Shown piece after piece: positions 39,493-48,404 of a DNA stretch of 64,000 nucleotides; position 1 is the first letter of the stretch, and every line of letters begins with the position of its first letter. The notes under the pieces are model-generated. The model made no database searches. It saw only the letters and a list, made by a program, of their open reading frames with translations, and was not told the origin of the DNA. This DNA comes from Actinoplanes siamensis (GTDB lineage Bacteria; Actinomycetota; Actinomycetes; Mycobacteriales; Micromonosporaceae). The stretch lies in assembly GCF_016862395.1 (NCBI RefSeq), contig NZ_BOMW01000034.1, positions 78,449-142,448 on the forward strand, in the 5' to 3' direction. The position numbers were made by a program, and so were the translations under genes.

Positions 39493-40416
39493 TCACATCT
39501 TGCGGGCGGCGGTGAGGTCGGCGGCGTCGACGACCTCGCGCAGCGCCACGTCCAGGTCGGTCGGGGCCAGACCGAACGTCCGCTCGGTGCGCGAGCTGTC
39601 CATCCGGAAGGGCGCGTAGAACTGGTAGTCCATCTCGGCCAGCTCGCGCGCCATCGGGACCGCCAGGCCTGCCGCGCGCATCAGGAACCGCGGCATCGCG
39701 TGCACCTTCACCTGCGGAACCCCGGCGATCTCGCAGTACCGCGAGGACATCTCGCGGATCGTGACCGGCTCGGGTGAGGGCACGTGCCAGGCCTGTCCCC
39801 AGGCCCGCTCGTCGCGCGCCAGCGTGACCAGCGTGCGGGCCATGTCCCCGGTGTAGGTGAAGGTGTGCGGCACGTCCATGTCGGCCGGGCCGAAGGCGGG
39901 CCGCCCCTTCTGGATGGCCGGGAGCAGCACCAGCGAGAAGACGCTGGCCGCACCGGCGCCGATGTAGTCCGAGGCGCGGGCCTCGAACGTGCGGACCCCA
40001 CTGGCCAGCGCGTCCTGCCACATCTTGATGCGGATCCGGCCTTTGCGGCCGGTCGCGGCGAGCGGCGAGTCCTCGGTCATCCGGCCGCCGGGCTGCGGGC
40101 CGTAGCCGTACAGGTTGCCGGTGATGGCGTAGACCGCTCCGGTCGCCTTGGCCGCGGCGATCATCGCGTCGTTCATCGGGAACCACTTGTCGGCCCACTC
40201 GGTGTACTTCGGGTTCGCGCAGTTGTAGAGCACCTCGGCGCCCTGGGTCAGCTCGGTCAGCCGGCGGGCGTCGGACGCGTCGGCGGCGACCCGCTCGATC
40301 AGCGGATGCTCCGGGCCACTGCCGCTGCGCGTGACGATCCGGACCTGCTCGCCCCGGTCGACGAGGAGGCGGGCGACGTTGGAGCCGATCGGGCCGGAAC
40401 CGACGATGACGTGCAT
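39493..40416 (-). CDS. NAD-dependent epimerase/dehydratase-family protein
   Basis: A 307-residue Rossmann-fold protein of the extended SDR class. The nucleotide-binding loop is VGSGPIGSNVARLL. The middle part (YNCANPKYTEWADKWFPMNDA, then NLYGYGP) is like NmrA/epimerase proteins. The usual YxxxK is weak, so catalysis is uncertain. The start ATG 40414-40416 has AAAGGAGA upstream. It is divergent from a TetR gene with palindromic operators in between, so it is the likely TetR target. Confidence 0.85.
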   Translation of the reverse strand: MHVIVGSGPIGSNVARLLVDRGEQVRIVTRSGSGPEHPLIERVAADASDARRLTELTQGAEVLYNCANPKYTEWADKWFPMNDAMIAAAKATGAVYAITGNLYGYGPQPGGRMTEDSPLAATGRKGRIRIKMWQDALASGVRTFEARASDYIGAGAASVFSLVLLPAIQKGRPAFGPADMDVPHTFTYTGDMARTLVTLARDERAWGQAWHVPSPEPVTIREMSSRYCEIAGVPQVKVHAMPRFLMRAAGLAVPMARELAEMDYQFYAPFRMDSSRTERTFGLAPTDLDVALREVVDAADLTAARKM

Positions 40417-40431
40417 GGCGTTCTCCTTTGC

Positions 40432-40442
40432 GAGCACTGCTC
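40432..40442. promoter_or_regulatory. TetR operator candidate, left
   Basis: GAGCA-C-TGCTC is an 11-bp palindrome 16 nt upstream of the epimerase start. It shares its half-site with the palindrome at 40485. Confidence 0.65.
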
Positions 40443-40484
40443 TCTGACAGGAACAACAGTTGCACATCGTTGGCGGCTTTTGCA

Positions 40485-40497
40485 AGAGCAGTGCTCT
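40485..40497. promoter_or_regulatory. TetR operator candidate, right
   Basis: AGAGCA-G-TGCTCT is a 13-bp palindrome 22 nt upstream of the TetR start. Centres of the two sites are 54 bp apart, so each divergent promoter has one site. Confidence 0.65.
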
Positions 40498-40518
40498 CGT
40501 TGTGTCACACTGGCATAT

Positions 40519-41202
40519 ATGAAAGCCGCCAACCTGCGCGCCCGCGTCCGGGCCGAGATGACCGAAGAGATCAAGCAGGTGGCCCGGCGCCATCTGGCAA
40601 CCGACGGGGCGGACCTTTCGTTACGGGCGGTGGCCCGCGATCTGGGCATGGCCTCCTCCGCGGTGTACCGCTACTTCGCCAGCCGGGACGAGCTGCTCAC
40701 CGCGCTGATCATCGACGCGTACGACGCGGTCGGGCAGGACGCCGAGCAGGCGGCCGCGGCGCACGAGGACCCGGCGGAGAAGTGGGTGGCGATCGGGCAC
40801 GCGGTCCGGGACTGGGCGCTGGCGAACCCGCACCAGTGGGCGCTCATCTACGGCAGCCCGGTGCCGGGATACCAGGCGCCGCGGGACACCGTCGTGCCCG
40901 CCACCCGGGTGATCTTCGCGCTGGCCGAGACGATCCGGCTGGGGCTGGCCGACGGGCGGATCGCCACGGTGCCGCCGCAGCCGGCCGGGCGGTTCGGCGA
41001 GGAACTGGTGGCGATCGCCGAGCAGTTCGGGCCGGACGTGCCGGCGCATCTGGTGGGCGCCGGGCTCTACGGCTTCATCCACCTGTGCGGCGCGGTCAGC
41101 GCGGAGCTGTTCGGCCAGCTCAACAACGGCATCGACGACGACCGGCGGGGCTTCTTCGAGTGGCAGATGCGCGCCACGGCCGCGTTCGCCGGCCTGTCCT
41201 GA
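40519..41202 (+). CDS. TetR-family transcriptional regulator
   Basis: A 227-residue regulator. The helix-turn-helix reads LRAVARDLGMASSAVYRYFASRDELLTALI. The C-terminal domain (WVAIGHAVRDWALANPHQWALIYGSP) is of the TetR_C_13-like type. The start is ATG 40519. It is divergent from the epimerase gene, with two matching palindromes between the starts. It probably represses both. Confidence 0.9.
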   Translation: MKAANLRARVRAEMTEEIKQVARRHLATDGADLSLRAVARDLGMASSAVYRYFASRDELLTALIIDAYDAVGQDAEQAAAAHEDPAEKWVAIGHAVRDWALANPHQWALIYGSPVPGYQAPRDTVVPATRVIFALAETIRLGLADGRIATVPPQPAGRFGEELVAIAEQFGPDVPAHLVGAGLYGFIHLCGAVSAELFGQLNNGIDDDRRGFFEWQMRATAAFAGLS

Positions 41203-41208
41203 CCGGCC

Positions 41209-42015
41209 TCACCGCCGCCGGGCGTGCAGGACATGGCCGCCCGGGGTCTCCGGGGGCACGTCCGGGCGGTTGAAGTAGCGCGCCGCCAGGCCCGCCGGAC
41301 CGAGGTCCTCGATCTCGTGGAGACCACGGACCCGTAGGTCGGCGGCGATCTCCTCGGGCTCGAAGAAGGTCAGCCAGGGCTCGCCGATCCGGGCGACCCG
41401 GGCGGCCCGGGCCTCCAGGGCGGTCCGCCGCCCGGCCGGCATCCGCTCCGGGGACTGCGCGTAGTCGAAGACCACCTCGTTGCCGGGCCGGCCGGCGATG
41501 AGGCCGAGCGTCTGCGCGAAGGCGCCGGCCGTCAGGTAGGGCACCACGCCGAGCCAGAGGAAGAACGCCGGCCCGTCGAGCTCCAGGCGATCGGCCAGGC
41601 TCTCCCGCTCGAAGTCGACCCCGACGTGCCGCACGTTCGCCGGCACGCCGATCCCGGCGTCGGCCAGCCGCTCCCGCTTCCACGCCTGCGTGTCCGGATG
41701 GTCGATCTCGACGACCCGCAGGTCCGCGTGCGGATTCCGGTACGCGAACGTGTCCAGGCCCGCGCCCAGCACCACTGCCGTGCCCACCCCACGGGTCACC
41801 GCGGCGGCCAGGTGGTCCTCGGCGAACCGGTGCCGGGCCGCGATGAACATCCGCATCCCGCGCCGCGGGGCGTCGCCGAGCAGCTCGTCCGCCGGCTGCC
41901 CGAGAATCCGCAGCGCCAGCGGGTCCTCGAAGATCGCTCCCTGCTCCAGCACCTGGTGCGCGGCACGGTAGCGCGCCGCCGCGTACGCAGTCCTACTCGC
42001 CTGTCCGGTCCGCAT
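41209..42015 (-). CDS. SAM-dependent methyltransferase (LCM/PPM-like family)
   Basis: A 268-residue class I methyltransferase of the family related to leucine carboxyl methyltransferase, common in actinobacteria. Features are the SAM-binding VVLGAGLDTFAYR, then VVEIDHPDTQAWKRERL and FFLWLGVVPYL. The substrate is unknown. The start is ATG 42013-42015, 23 nt inside the preceding alkyltransferase-like gene, so the two are co-transcribed. It converges with the TetR gene. Confidence 0.88.
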   Translation of the reverse strand: MRTGQASRTAYAAARYRAAHQVLEQGAIFEDPLALRILGQPADELLGDAPRRGMRMFIAARHRFAEDHLAAAVTRGVGTAVVLGAGLDTFAYRNPHADLRVVEIDHPDTQAWKRERLADAGIGVPANVRHVGVDFERESLADRLELDGPAFFLWLGVVPYLTAGAFAQTLGLIAGRPGNEVVFDYAQSPERMPAGRRTALEARAARVARIGEPWLTFFEPEEIAADLRVRGLHEIEDLGPAGLAARYFNRPDVPPETPGGHVLHARRR

Positions 42016-42316
42016 CAGGGGTCCACCCGGCCTCGTCGATCACTACCCGGTCGCCGCGCAACGGTACGCCCTCGGACAGCAGCCGCGCCCGAGCCTCCCG
42101 TTCGTGCCCGGGTGGCAGCCGCCCGGCGCTGTTCACCACCCGGTGCCAGGGCACCCCGCCACCGTGCCGCGACATGATCGCGCCGATCTGGCGGGGCGAG
42201 TTGCGGCCGGAACGGTCGGCCAGCGCGTCGGCGATCGCGCCGTACGACATCACCCGGCCCTCCGGGATGCTCTCGACCACTTCGAGGACGGCTTCGACGT
42301 ACTCCTCCGGTGTCAT
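41993..42316 (-). CDS. Alkyltransferase-like protein (MGMT family, Cys replaced by Trp)
   Basis: A 107-residue protein with the DNA-binding domain of O6-alkylguanine-DNA alkyltransferase. The active-site PCHRV is PWHRVV, so it cannot accept an alkyl group. Such ATL proteins bind alkylated guanine and hand it to nucleotide-excision repair. IPEGRVMSYGAIADAL and the N-terminal region are typical. The start is ATG 42314-42316; a GTG three bases upstream is possible. Confidence 0.92.
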   Translation of the reverse strand: MTPEEYVEAVLEVVESIPEGRVMSYGAIADALADRSGRNSPRQIGAIMSRHGGGVPWHRVVNSAGRLPPGHEREARARLLSEGVPLRGDRVVIDEAGWTPDADRTGE

Positions 42317-42369
42317 CACCGGCCACGATATGGGATCTGACGCGGCTGTTCACCGGGCGGCCGAGCAGA

Positions 42370-43491
42370 ATGGGCGGAGTGCGGGAAGTGGTGACCGGTG
42401 CGCGCCGGATCGTGGTGAAGGTGGGCTCGTCCTCCCTGACCACCGCGGCGGGCGGCATCGACGAGCAGCGTCTGGACACTCTGGTCGGCACCCTCGGCGG
42501 GCTCGCCGGCGAGGGCCGGGAGGTGGTGCTGGTCTCCAGCGGCGCGATCGCCGCCGGGCTGGCCCCGCTGCACCTGCCCCGGCGACCACGTGACCTGGCC
42601 ACCCAGCAGGCCGCCGCCGCGGTCGGCCAGGGCCTGCTGATCGCGCGGTACACCGCAGGTTTCGCCCGGCACGGCCTGACCGTCGCGCAGGTGCTGCTCA
42701 CCGTCGACGACGTGACCCGCCGCGCGCACTACCGCAACGCGTATCAGACCCTGCGGAAACTGCTGGACCTGGGCGCGCTGCCGATCGTGAACGAGAACGA
42801 CACGGTGGCCACCGAGGAGATCCGGTTCGGCGACAACGACCGGCTGGCCGCGCTGGTCGCCGCGCTGGTCGACGCGGACCTGCTGGTGCTGCTCTCCGAC
42901 GTGGACGCGCTCTACACCGGCGACCCGGCCGACCCGGCCGCGCGGCGGATCCCGGTGGTCCGCGGCGAGAGCGACCTGGCCGGCATCGCGATCGGCTCGG
43001 CCGGCAGGTCCGGCGTCGGCACCGGCGGCATGGTCACCAAGGTCGAGGCGGCCCGGATCGCCACCGGCTTCGGCATCCCGGTGGTGCTGACCGCCGCCCC
43101 GCTGGCCGCGCCCGCGCTGGCCGGCGACGAGGTGGGCACGCTCTTCGAGGCGGCCGGGACCAGGCCCGCGGCCCGGCTGTTCTGGCTGGCCCACGCCACC
43201 GCGCCGCGTGGCCGGCTGCACCTGGACGAGGGCGCGGTGGCCGCCGTGGTGGCCCGGCGCAAGTCGCTGCTGCCGGCCGGGATCACAGCGGTGGACGGAT
43301 CGTTCGCGGCCGGCGACCCGGTGGACCTGGTGGACGCCGGGTCCGGCACGCCGGTGGCGCGCGGGCTGGTCAACTACGACGCCGTGGAACTGCCGGCGCT
43401 GCTCGGGCGCTCCACTCCGGAACTGGCAGCCGCCCTCGGGCCGGGATATGAACGTGAGGTCGTCCACCGCGACGATCTCGTACTCCTATGA
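42370..43491 (+). CDS. proB: Glutamate 5-kinase
   Basis: A 373-residue first enzyme of proline synthesis, phosphorylating glutamate. The amino-acid kinase domain shows RIVVKVGSSSLTT, VLVSSGAIAAGL, then NENDTVATEEIRFGDNDRLAALVA and GTGGMVTKVEAA. A C-terminal PUA domain is present (about residues 275-373). The start is ATG 42370, and GTG 42379 is possible. proA follows after 10 nt. Confidence 0.95.
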   Translation: MGGVREVVTGARRIVVKVGSSSLTTAAGGIDEQRLDTLVGTLGGLAGEGREVVLVSSGAIAAGLAPLHLPRRPRDLATQQAAAAVGQGLLIARYTAGFARHGLTVAQVLLTVDDVTRRAHYRNAYQTLRKLLDLGALPIVNENDTVATEEIRFGDNDRLAALVAALVDADLLVLLSDVDALYTGDPADPAARRIPVVRGESDLAGIAIGSAGRSGVGTGGMVTKVEAARIATGFGIPVVLTAAPLAAPALAGDEVGTLFEAAGTRPAARLFWLAHATAPRGRLHLDEGAVAAVVARRKSLLPAGITAVDGSFAAGDPVDLVDAGSGTPVARGLVNYDAVELPALLGRSTPELAAALGPGYEREVVHRDDLVLL

Positions 43492-43501
43492 AGGGTTTCT
43501 C

Positions 43502-44746
43502 ATGAGCGTGCTGGAGCAGGCTGCCGCGGCCCGGGTCGCCGCGGTCGACCTCGCCGGGGCCACCCGCGCGGAGAAGGACGCGGCGCTGCTGCTGATGGCC
43601 GACCGGCTGGTCGAGCGGGCCGACGACATCGTCGCGGCGAACGCGGTGGACGTGGCGAACGCGCGGGAGAAGGGCACTTCCGAGGCGATGATCGACCGGC
43701 TCGCACTGGGCCCGGAGCGGATCGCCGCGATGGCCGACGGCCTGCGCCAGCTGGCCGCCCTGCCGGACCCGGTCGGTGACGTGGTGCGTGGTTCCACCCT
43801 GGCCAACGGGCTGGAGCTGCGGCAGGTCCGGGTACCGTTCGGCGTGGTCGGCATGATCTACGAGGGCCGGCCGAACGTGACCGCCGACGCCGCCGGCATC
43901 TGCCTGAAGTCCGGCAACGCGGCGCTGCTGCGCGGCTCGGGCTCGGCCTTCTCGTCGAACGCGGCGATCGTGTCGGTGCTGCGCAAGGCGGTCGCCGACG
44001 CGGGCCTGCCGGCCAACGCCATCCAGCTGCTGGACGCCACCACCCGGGACTCGGTGAAGGAGCTGATGCGCGCCCGCGGCCTGGTCGACGTGCTGATCCC
44101 GCGCGGCGGCGCCGACCTGATCCGGACCGTGGTCGAGCAGTCCACGGTGCCGGTGATCGAGACCGGGGTGGGCAACTGCCACGTGTACGTGGACGCCGCC
44201 GCCGACCTGGAGAAGGCGCTCGCCATCACGATCAACTCGAAGACCCAGCGGAACTCGGTCTGCAACGCCGCCGAATCGCTGCTGGTGCACGCCGAGATCG
44301 CCGGCGCGTTCCTGCCGCTGATCCTGTCGTCGCTGGCCGAGGCCGGGGTCACGGTCCACGGTGATTCCCGGGTGGCCGGCTACAGCGACGCGGTGGTCCC
44401 GGCCACCGAGCAGGACTGGGGCACGGAGTACCTGTCCGCGGACATCTCGGTCGCGGTCGTCGACTCGCTGGAGGACGCGCTGGACCACATCCGGCAGTTC
44501 GGCACCGGCCACACCGAGGCGATCGTCAGCGAGTCGCTCGCCGCGACCCGCCGGTTCACGGCCGGTGTGGACGCGGCAGCGGTGGTGGTCAACGCGTCGA
44601 CCCGGTTCACCGACGGCGGGGAGTTCGGATTCGGCGCGGAGATCGGCATCAGCACCCAGAAGCTCCACGCCCGGGGCCCGATGGGCCTGCCGGAGCTGAC
44701 CTCGACCAAATACATCGTCACCGGGAACGGCCACATCCGCGGCTGA
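43502..44746 (+). CDS. proA: Gamma-glutamyl phosphate reductase
   Basis: A 414-residue NADPH-dependent second enzyme of proline synthesis, giving glutamate semialdehyde. The aldehyde dehydrogenase fold is clear: PFGVVGMIYEGRPNVTADA, then KSGNAALLRGSGSA, the catalytic cysteine in RNSVCNAAESLLVH and GGEFGFGAEIGIST. It starts at ATG 43502, in one operon with proB. A terminator lies 160 nt downstream. Confidence 0.96.
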   Translation: MSVLEQAAAARVAAVDLAGATRAEKDAALLLMADRLVERADDIVAANAVDVANAREKGTSEAMIDRLALGPERIAAMADGLRQLAALPDPVGDVVRGSTLANGLELRQVRVPFGVVGMIYEGRPNVTADAAGICLKSGNAALLRGSGSAFSSNAAIVSVLRKAVADAGLPANAIQLLDATTRDSVKELMRARGLVDVLIPRGGADLIRTVVEQSTVPVIETGVGNCHVYVDAAADLEKALAITINSKTQRNSVCNAAESLLVHAEIAGAFLPLILSSLAEAGVTVHGDSRVAGYSDAVVPATEQDWGTEYLSADISVAVVDSLEDALDHIRQFGTGHTEAIVSESLAATRRFTAGVDAAAVVVNASTRFTDGGEFGFGAEIGISTQKLHARGPMGLPELTSTKYIVTGNGHIRG

Positions 44747-44906
44747 CCGATTGTTCGACATGACGGAAATCACCAGTCCCTAATCGGTGTGTAGTGCCCT
44801 GGTGACCGTTCCGCGGCGACGCGCGGTCAATGCCCGGACAACAACCGAAATCCGCCGGCCCGGAACCGCTTTCCGAATGGCCGAGCGGCGGACAACCGAA
44901 TGACCG

Positions 44907-44938
44907 AGGGCCATCACCCGATCGGGGGTGATGGCCCT
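44907..44938 (+). terminator. Intrinsic terminator downstream of proBA
   Basis: A 13-bp stem (AGGGCCATCACCC with its complement) and 6-nt loop. It separates proBA from the polysaccharide operon. Confidence 0.75.
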
Positions 44939-45249
44939 GCTCGTTCACTCAACGCTCGATCCGGGACCGGCCAATCGCCGGTGGAGAGTGCCGCAAATCT
45001 CCTAAGAAGCCACCCGATCGGTTGATGGCCGATGAAAAGTCGGACGCGAGGATCTTGGGCGGAGCGTCGTGCCCTGGGCTGCTCAGAGTCGTCGATCTCC
45101 CCAAAAAACCGGGGAAACGGCGACGAAACAAATGACCACGAATATGCGAGCAATGCCGCTCGTCATCGCGCGGTAACGCACTGCCGACTCGCGCTGAGCC
45201 CGGTTCGCCGGTACTGCCCTCAGTTCATCCGAGGCACCTAGGAAAAGCC
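44939..45249 (+). other. Long leader region of the polysaccharide operon
   Basis: About 310 nt with no supported gene. GTCGTC at 45088-45093 pairs with GGCGAC at 45119-45124 around an inner CCCC/GGGG stem. GGTGG and CCACC enclose a GGAGA/TCTCC hairpin near 44980-45015. The element resembles a structured leader RNA but matches none of the riboswitch consensus sequences I know (c-di-GMP, c-di-AMP, cobalamin). The promoter lies somewhere here. Confidence 0.4.
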
Positions 45250-46518
45250 GTGTCCCACTTTCTTGACGTCATCTGGTCCGCAATCGTCGAAACCGTCGGG
45301 GAGCTGAGCTGGCGCGACATCATGCCGCTGGGTCTCGCCGGGATCTTCGTCTGGTTCCTCTGGATTTACCGCGCTGTTCTGTCGCGATTCGCCCGACCGA
45401 CCGTCAACGATTTCCGGACCTCGGTGTCGGTGGTCGTGCCGGCCTACCGGGAAGACCCGGACATCCTGCTGGAATGCCTGGACAGCTGGCTGTCGCAGAA
45501 CCCGGCCGAGGTCATCATCGTCCCGGACGTCGAGGACACCGAGGTGCTGGAACGCCTCTCCCAGGTCCGCGACCCGCGGCTGAGGGTCATTCCGTTCGTC
45601 CACCGTGGAAAGCGCTCGGCGCTCGGCGTCGGCATCCGGGCCGCCCGCTCCGAGCTGGTCGTGCTCGCCGACTCGGACACCCGCTGGCTGCCCGGACTGC
45701 TGGACGCGGTGCAGATGCCGTTCGCCGACCCGGCCGTCGGTGGCGTCGGCACCCAGCAGAACGTCTACCAGCGGACCACCAGCATCTGGCGGCGGGTCGC
45801 GGACTGGCTGGTCAACCTGCGCTACTACGACTACGTGCCGGCCATGGGCCGCGCCGGGGCGGTGGCCTGCCTCTCCGGGCGGACCGCCGCGTACCGCCGC
45901 TCGGCGATCCTGCCGGTGCTCAAGCACCTGGAGGACGAGTTCTTCCTCGGCCGGCGCTGCGTCGCCGGCGACGACGGGCGGCTCACCTGGCTGGTGCTGG
46001 CCCAGGGCTACAAGACCGTGCACCAGTCGTCGGCCAAGGCGCTGTCGATGTTCCCGTCCTCGTTCAGCGCGTTCGTCAAGCAGCGGGTGCGGTGGAGCCG
46101 GAACTCGTACCGCTGCTACCTGACAGCGGTGTGGAAGGGCTGGCTCTGGCGGGTCCCGATGGTCACCAAGCTGACCGTGCTGCAGATCCTGCTGACCCCG
46201 GTCACCATGGGCATGGCCCTCGGGTACCTGATCTTCAGCCGGCTCGAGCTGACCGTCCACTCGATCGCGCTGACCCTCATCTGGCTGCTGCTCGGCCGCG
46301 GCCTGCGCGGTTACTCGCACCTGCGCCGGCACCCGCAGGAGATCCTGCTGCTGCCGGTGACCGCGCTGGTGGTCATCTTCATCGCGCTGCCGATCAAGCT
46401 GTACGCCTTCGTCACCATGAACAAGCAGGGCTGGCTGACGCGCACCGCGGACAGCATCGGCGGCGAGGGCCAGAACGCCGCCACCCTGAACCGCGAGCCC
46501 GAACCAGCGAAGGCCTGA
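45250..46518 (+). CDS. Membrane glycosyltransferase family 2 (polysaccharide synthase-like)
   Basis: A 422-residue processive GT2 of the hyaluronan/cellulose/alginate-synthase type, which polymerises a nucleotide sugar and exports the chain. A transmembrane helix at about 26-45 precedes the catalytic domain: VVVPAYRED, then DxD in ADSDT, GDDGRLTW and QRVRWSRN (QxxRW). Three or more helices follow (about 300-400). No PilZ domain is visible. The start is GTG 45250 with AGGA upstream. It is first in a four-gene operon; with Ugd as last gene, UDP-glucuronate is a likely substrate. Confidence 0.9.
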   Translation: MSHFLDVIWSAIVETVGELSWRDIMPLGLAGIFVWFLWIYRAVLSRFARPTVNDFRTSVSVVVPAYREDPDILLECLDSWLSQNPAEVIIVPDVEDTEVLERLSQVRDPRLRVIPFVHRGKRSALGVGIRAARSELVVLADSDTRWLPGLLDAVQMPFADPAVGGVGTQQNVYQRTTSIWRRVADWLVNLRYYDYVPAMGRAGAVACLSGRTAAYRRSAILPVLKHLEDEFFLGRRCVAGDDGRLTWLVLAQGYKTVHQSSAKALSMFPSSFSAFVKQRVRWSRNSYRCYLTAVWKGWLWRVPMVTKLTVLQILLTPVTMGMALGYLIFSRLELTVHSIALTLIWLLLGRGLRGYSHLRRHPQEILLLPVTALVVIFIALPIKLYAFVTMNKQGWLTRTADSIGGEGQNAATLNREPEPAKA

Positions 46519-46520
46519 GC

Positions 46521-48404
46521 ATGACGTTCCGAATCCTGACCAGCACCCTGGCGGCTGTCACCGCCGGCCTGTCGCTGGCCGCGCTGCCCGCACCGGCGCT
46601 CGCCGAGGAGGCCGGCGCCATCGACACCACGAACGCGGACCGGCAGGCCGCCCTGGTCGCCGCCGAGGACCGCCGGCTCACCGAGGTGCGCGCGGTCGCC
46701 GCGGTGGCCCCGACCCGCGGCGCCAACTGGAGCAACCCGTACCGGCTCAACACCAGCGCGGGTTACACCCTCGTGCTGACCCAGCGCCGCGAGCCGTACA
46801 CCGTGACCGACCTGCTCAAGCTCGCGCCGCAGACGTTCACCCGGCAGTCCGACGGCAGCTACCTGCTGACCGAGAACATCTACCTCAACTCGGGCGCCAA
46901 GCTGCGGCTCTCCAACCCGGGCGGCCTCACGCTGCGGCTGGCCTCCAACACCAACGGGTTCGTGTCCATCGTGTCGTTCGGCGGGTCGCTGACCATCGAC
47001 GGCACCCCGCAGGCGCCCACCACGATCACCAGCTGGGACCGGCGGACCACGCGGCCGGACACCGACGTGAACGACGGGCGGGCCTATCTGCGGGCCATCG
47101 GTGGGCAGTTCTCCATGACGTACACCAAGGTCTCCGATCTCGGTTTCTGGAGCGGCCGCACCGGCGGGGTCAGCCTGACCGGCACCGACCGGCCGGACAC
47201 CGGTGACGTCGTGGGGCCCACCCACCTGACCAAGACGGAGCGGCACGAGGCCAAGGACCAGCGGCTGTCCGAGGACAGGTCGGCCACCGCGGCGCCCGGC
47301 GCGGGTGACGTCTTCGCCCAGCCGAGCGGCGCCCTGAACATCCCGGACACCCGGTTCGACGTGCCCGGCCTGTCCTACGTGTCCGGCGACATCGACCACT
47401 CCACGATCACCGGCAACGCGTTCGGGATGTTCATCTCCAGCGCCAACGGCATCACTCTGAGCGACACTTCGATCACGAAAAGCCTGTACGACGGGCTGCT
47501 GCTGCACCGCTTCGCGTCCAGCGCCGTGGTGGAGCGGGTGGTCTCCAGCGACAACGGCGGCGACGGCATCGTCCTCTCCCGGGCCGCCCAGGAGGTCCGG
47601 GTCTCCGCCAGCACGACCGAGCGCAACGGCGGCAACGGCTTCACCGTCGACGGCCTGCCACTGGCCACCGGCGCCTCCGCGTCCGGCGAGTACGTCGGCA
47701 GCTACGGCAACAACTCGATCGCCAACTCGGTGTCCCGGGACAACCACCACTACGGGGTCGAGGTGATCGGCGGCCTCAACATCTCGGTGGAGAACAACGA
47801 GGTCACCGGCAACGACATGGGCATCGTCGCACGCGCCGGCGCCGACCACGTGACGATCAGCGGCAATCGGGTCACCGGCCCGAACCGGCAGGGCGTCGCC
47901 CTACGTGACGGGGTCACCAAGGCCACCGTCACCGGCAACATCATTGCCAAGGCGGACACCGCGATCTATATTCGCGGATCGTCCGGCGACGTACAGGGGA
48001 ACACCATCAACGAGGCCACCCACCACGGCATCGCGCTGGTCGGCGCGACCGGGGGCAGCAAGGTGTCCTACAACGTGGTGGCCGGAGTCGGGCCGAGCGC
48101 GGTCGACCTGTCCCGCGTGGAAGGCAAGATCAAGTCGGAGCACAACCAGATCGGCGCCTGGCACGACACCAGCGCGTTCTGGGTGCGGTTCCGGCACTAC
48201 GCCAGCCCCATGACGCTGCTCTGGGCGGGCATCCTGCTGCTCATCATCATCTCTGCGGTGCTCGGGCTCCGGCGACGGCGGGCCGAGGGGATCTCCAGCC
48301 CGTACGCCAACAGCCGGACCCTCCAGGAGCTCAGCGGCAAGCAGAACGCCGCCACGGGCGGCCCCGGCGAGACCACCGTCCGGCTCGTCGGAGCCGGCCG
48401 ATGA
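46521..48404 (+). CDS. Membrane-anchored right-handed beta-helix protein (AlgG-like epimerase candidate)
   Basis: A 627-residue exported protein. The signal peptide ends near ALPAPALAEE. From about residue 290 a parallel beta-helix is built from repeats such as NNEVTGNDMGIVARAGADHV and GNRVTGPNRQGVALRDG. A C-terminal helix (LLWAGILLLIIISAVLGL) and RRRR anchor it to the membrane. This architecture occurs in AlgG-type C5-epimerases and polysaccharide lyases. The substrate is inferred from context. It starts at ATG 46521, 2 nt after the GT2 stop. Confidence 0.8.
   Translation: MTFRILTSTLAAVTAGLSLAALPAPALAEEAGAIDTTNADRQAALVAAEDRRLTEVRAVAAVAPTRGANWSNPYRLNTSAGYTLVLTQRREPYTVTDLLKLAPQTFTRQSDGSYLLTENIYLNSGAKLRLSNPGGLTLRLASNTNGFVSIVSFGGSLTIDGTPQAPTTITSWDRRTTRPDTDVNDGRAYLRAIGGQFSMTYTKVSDLGFWSGRTGGVSLTGTDRPDTGDVVGPTHLTKTERHEAKDQRLSEDRSATAAPGAGDVFAQPSGALNIPDTRFDVPGLSYVSGDIDHSTITGNAFGMFISSANGITLSDTSITKSLYDGLLLHRFASSAVVERVVSSDNGGDGIVLSRAAQEVRVSASTTERNGGNGFTVDGLPLATGASASGEYVGSYGNNSIANSVSRDNHHYGVEVIGGLNISVENNEVTGNDMGIVARAGADHVTISGNRVTGPNRQGVALRDGVTKATVTGNIIAKADTAIYIRGSSGDVQGNTINEATHHGIALVGATGGSKVSYNVVAGVGPSAVDLSRVEGKIKSEHNQIGAWHDTSAFWVRFRHYASPMTLLWAGILLLIIISAVLGLRRRRAEGISSPYANSRTLQELSGKQNAATGGPGETTVRLVGAGR

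Noticed and set aside
45032..45241. 69-codon frame in the leader of the GT2 gene
   Set aside because: No ribosome binding site, and the composition is like non-coding DNA.
44939..45249. c-di-GMP or c-di-AMP riboswitch
   Set aside because: Conserved cores of both classes are absent. Only generic stems can be drawn, so it is kept as an unnamed leader.
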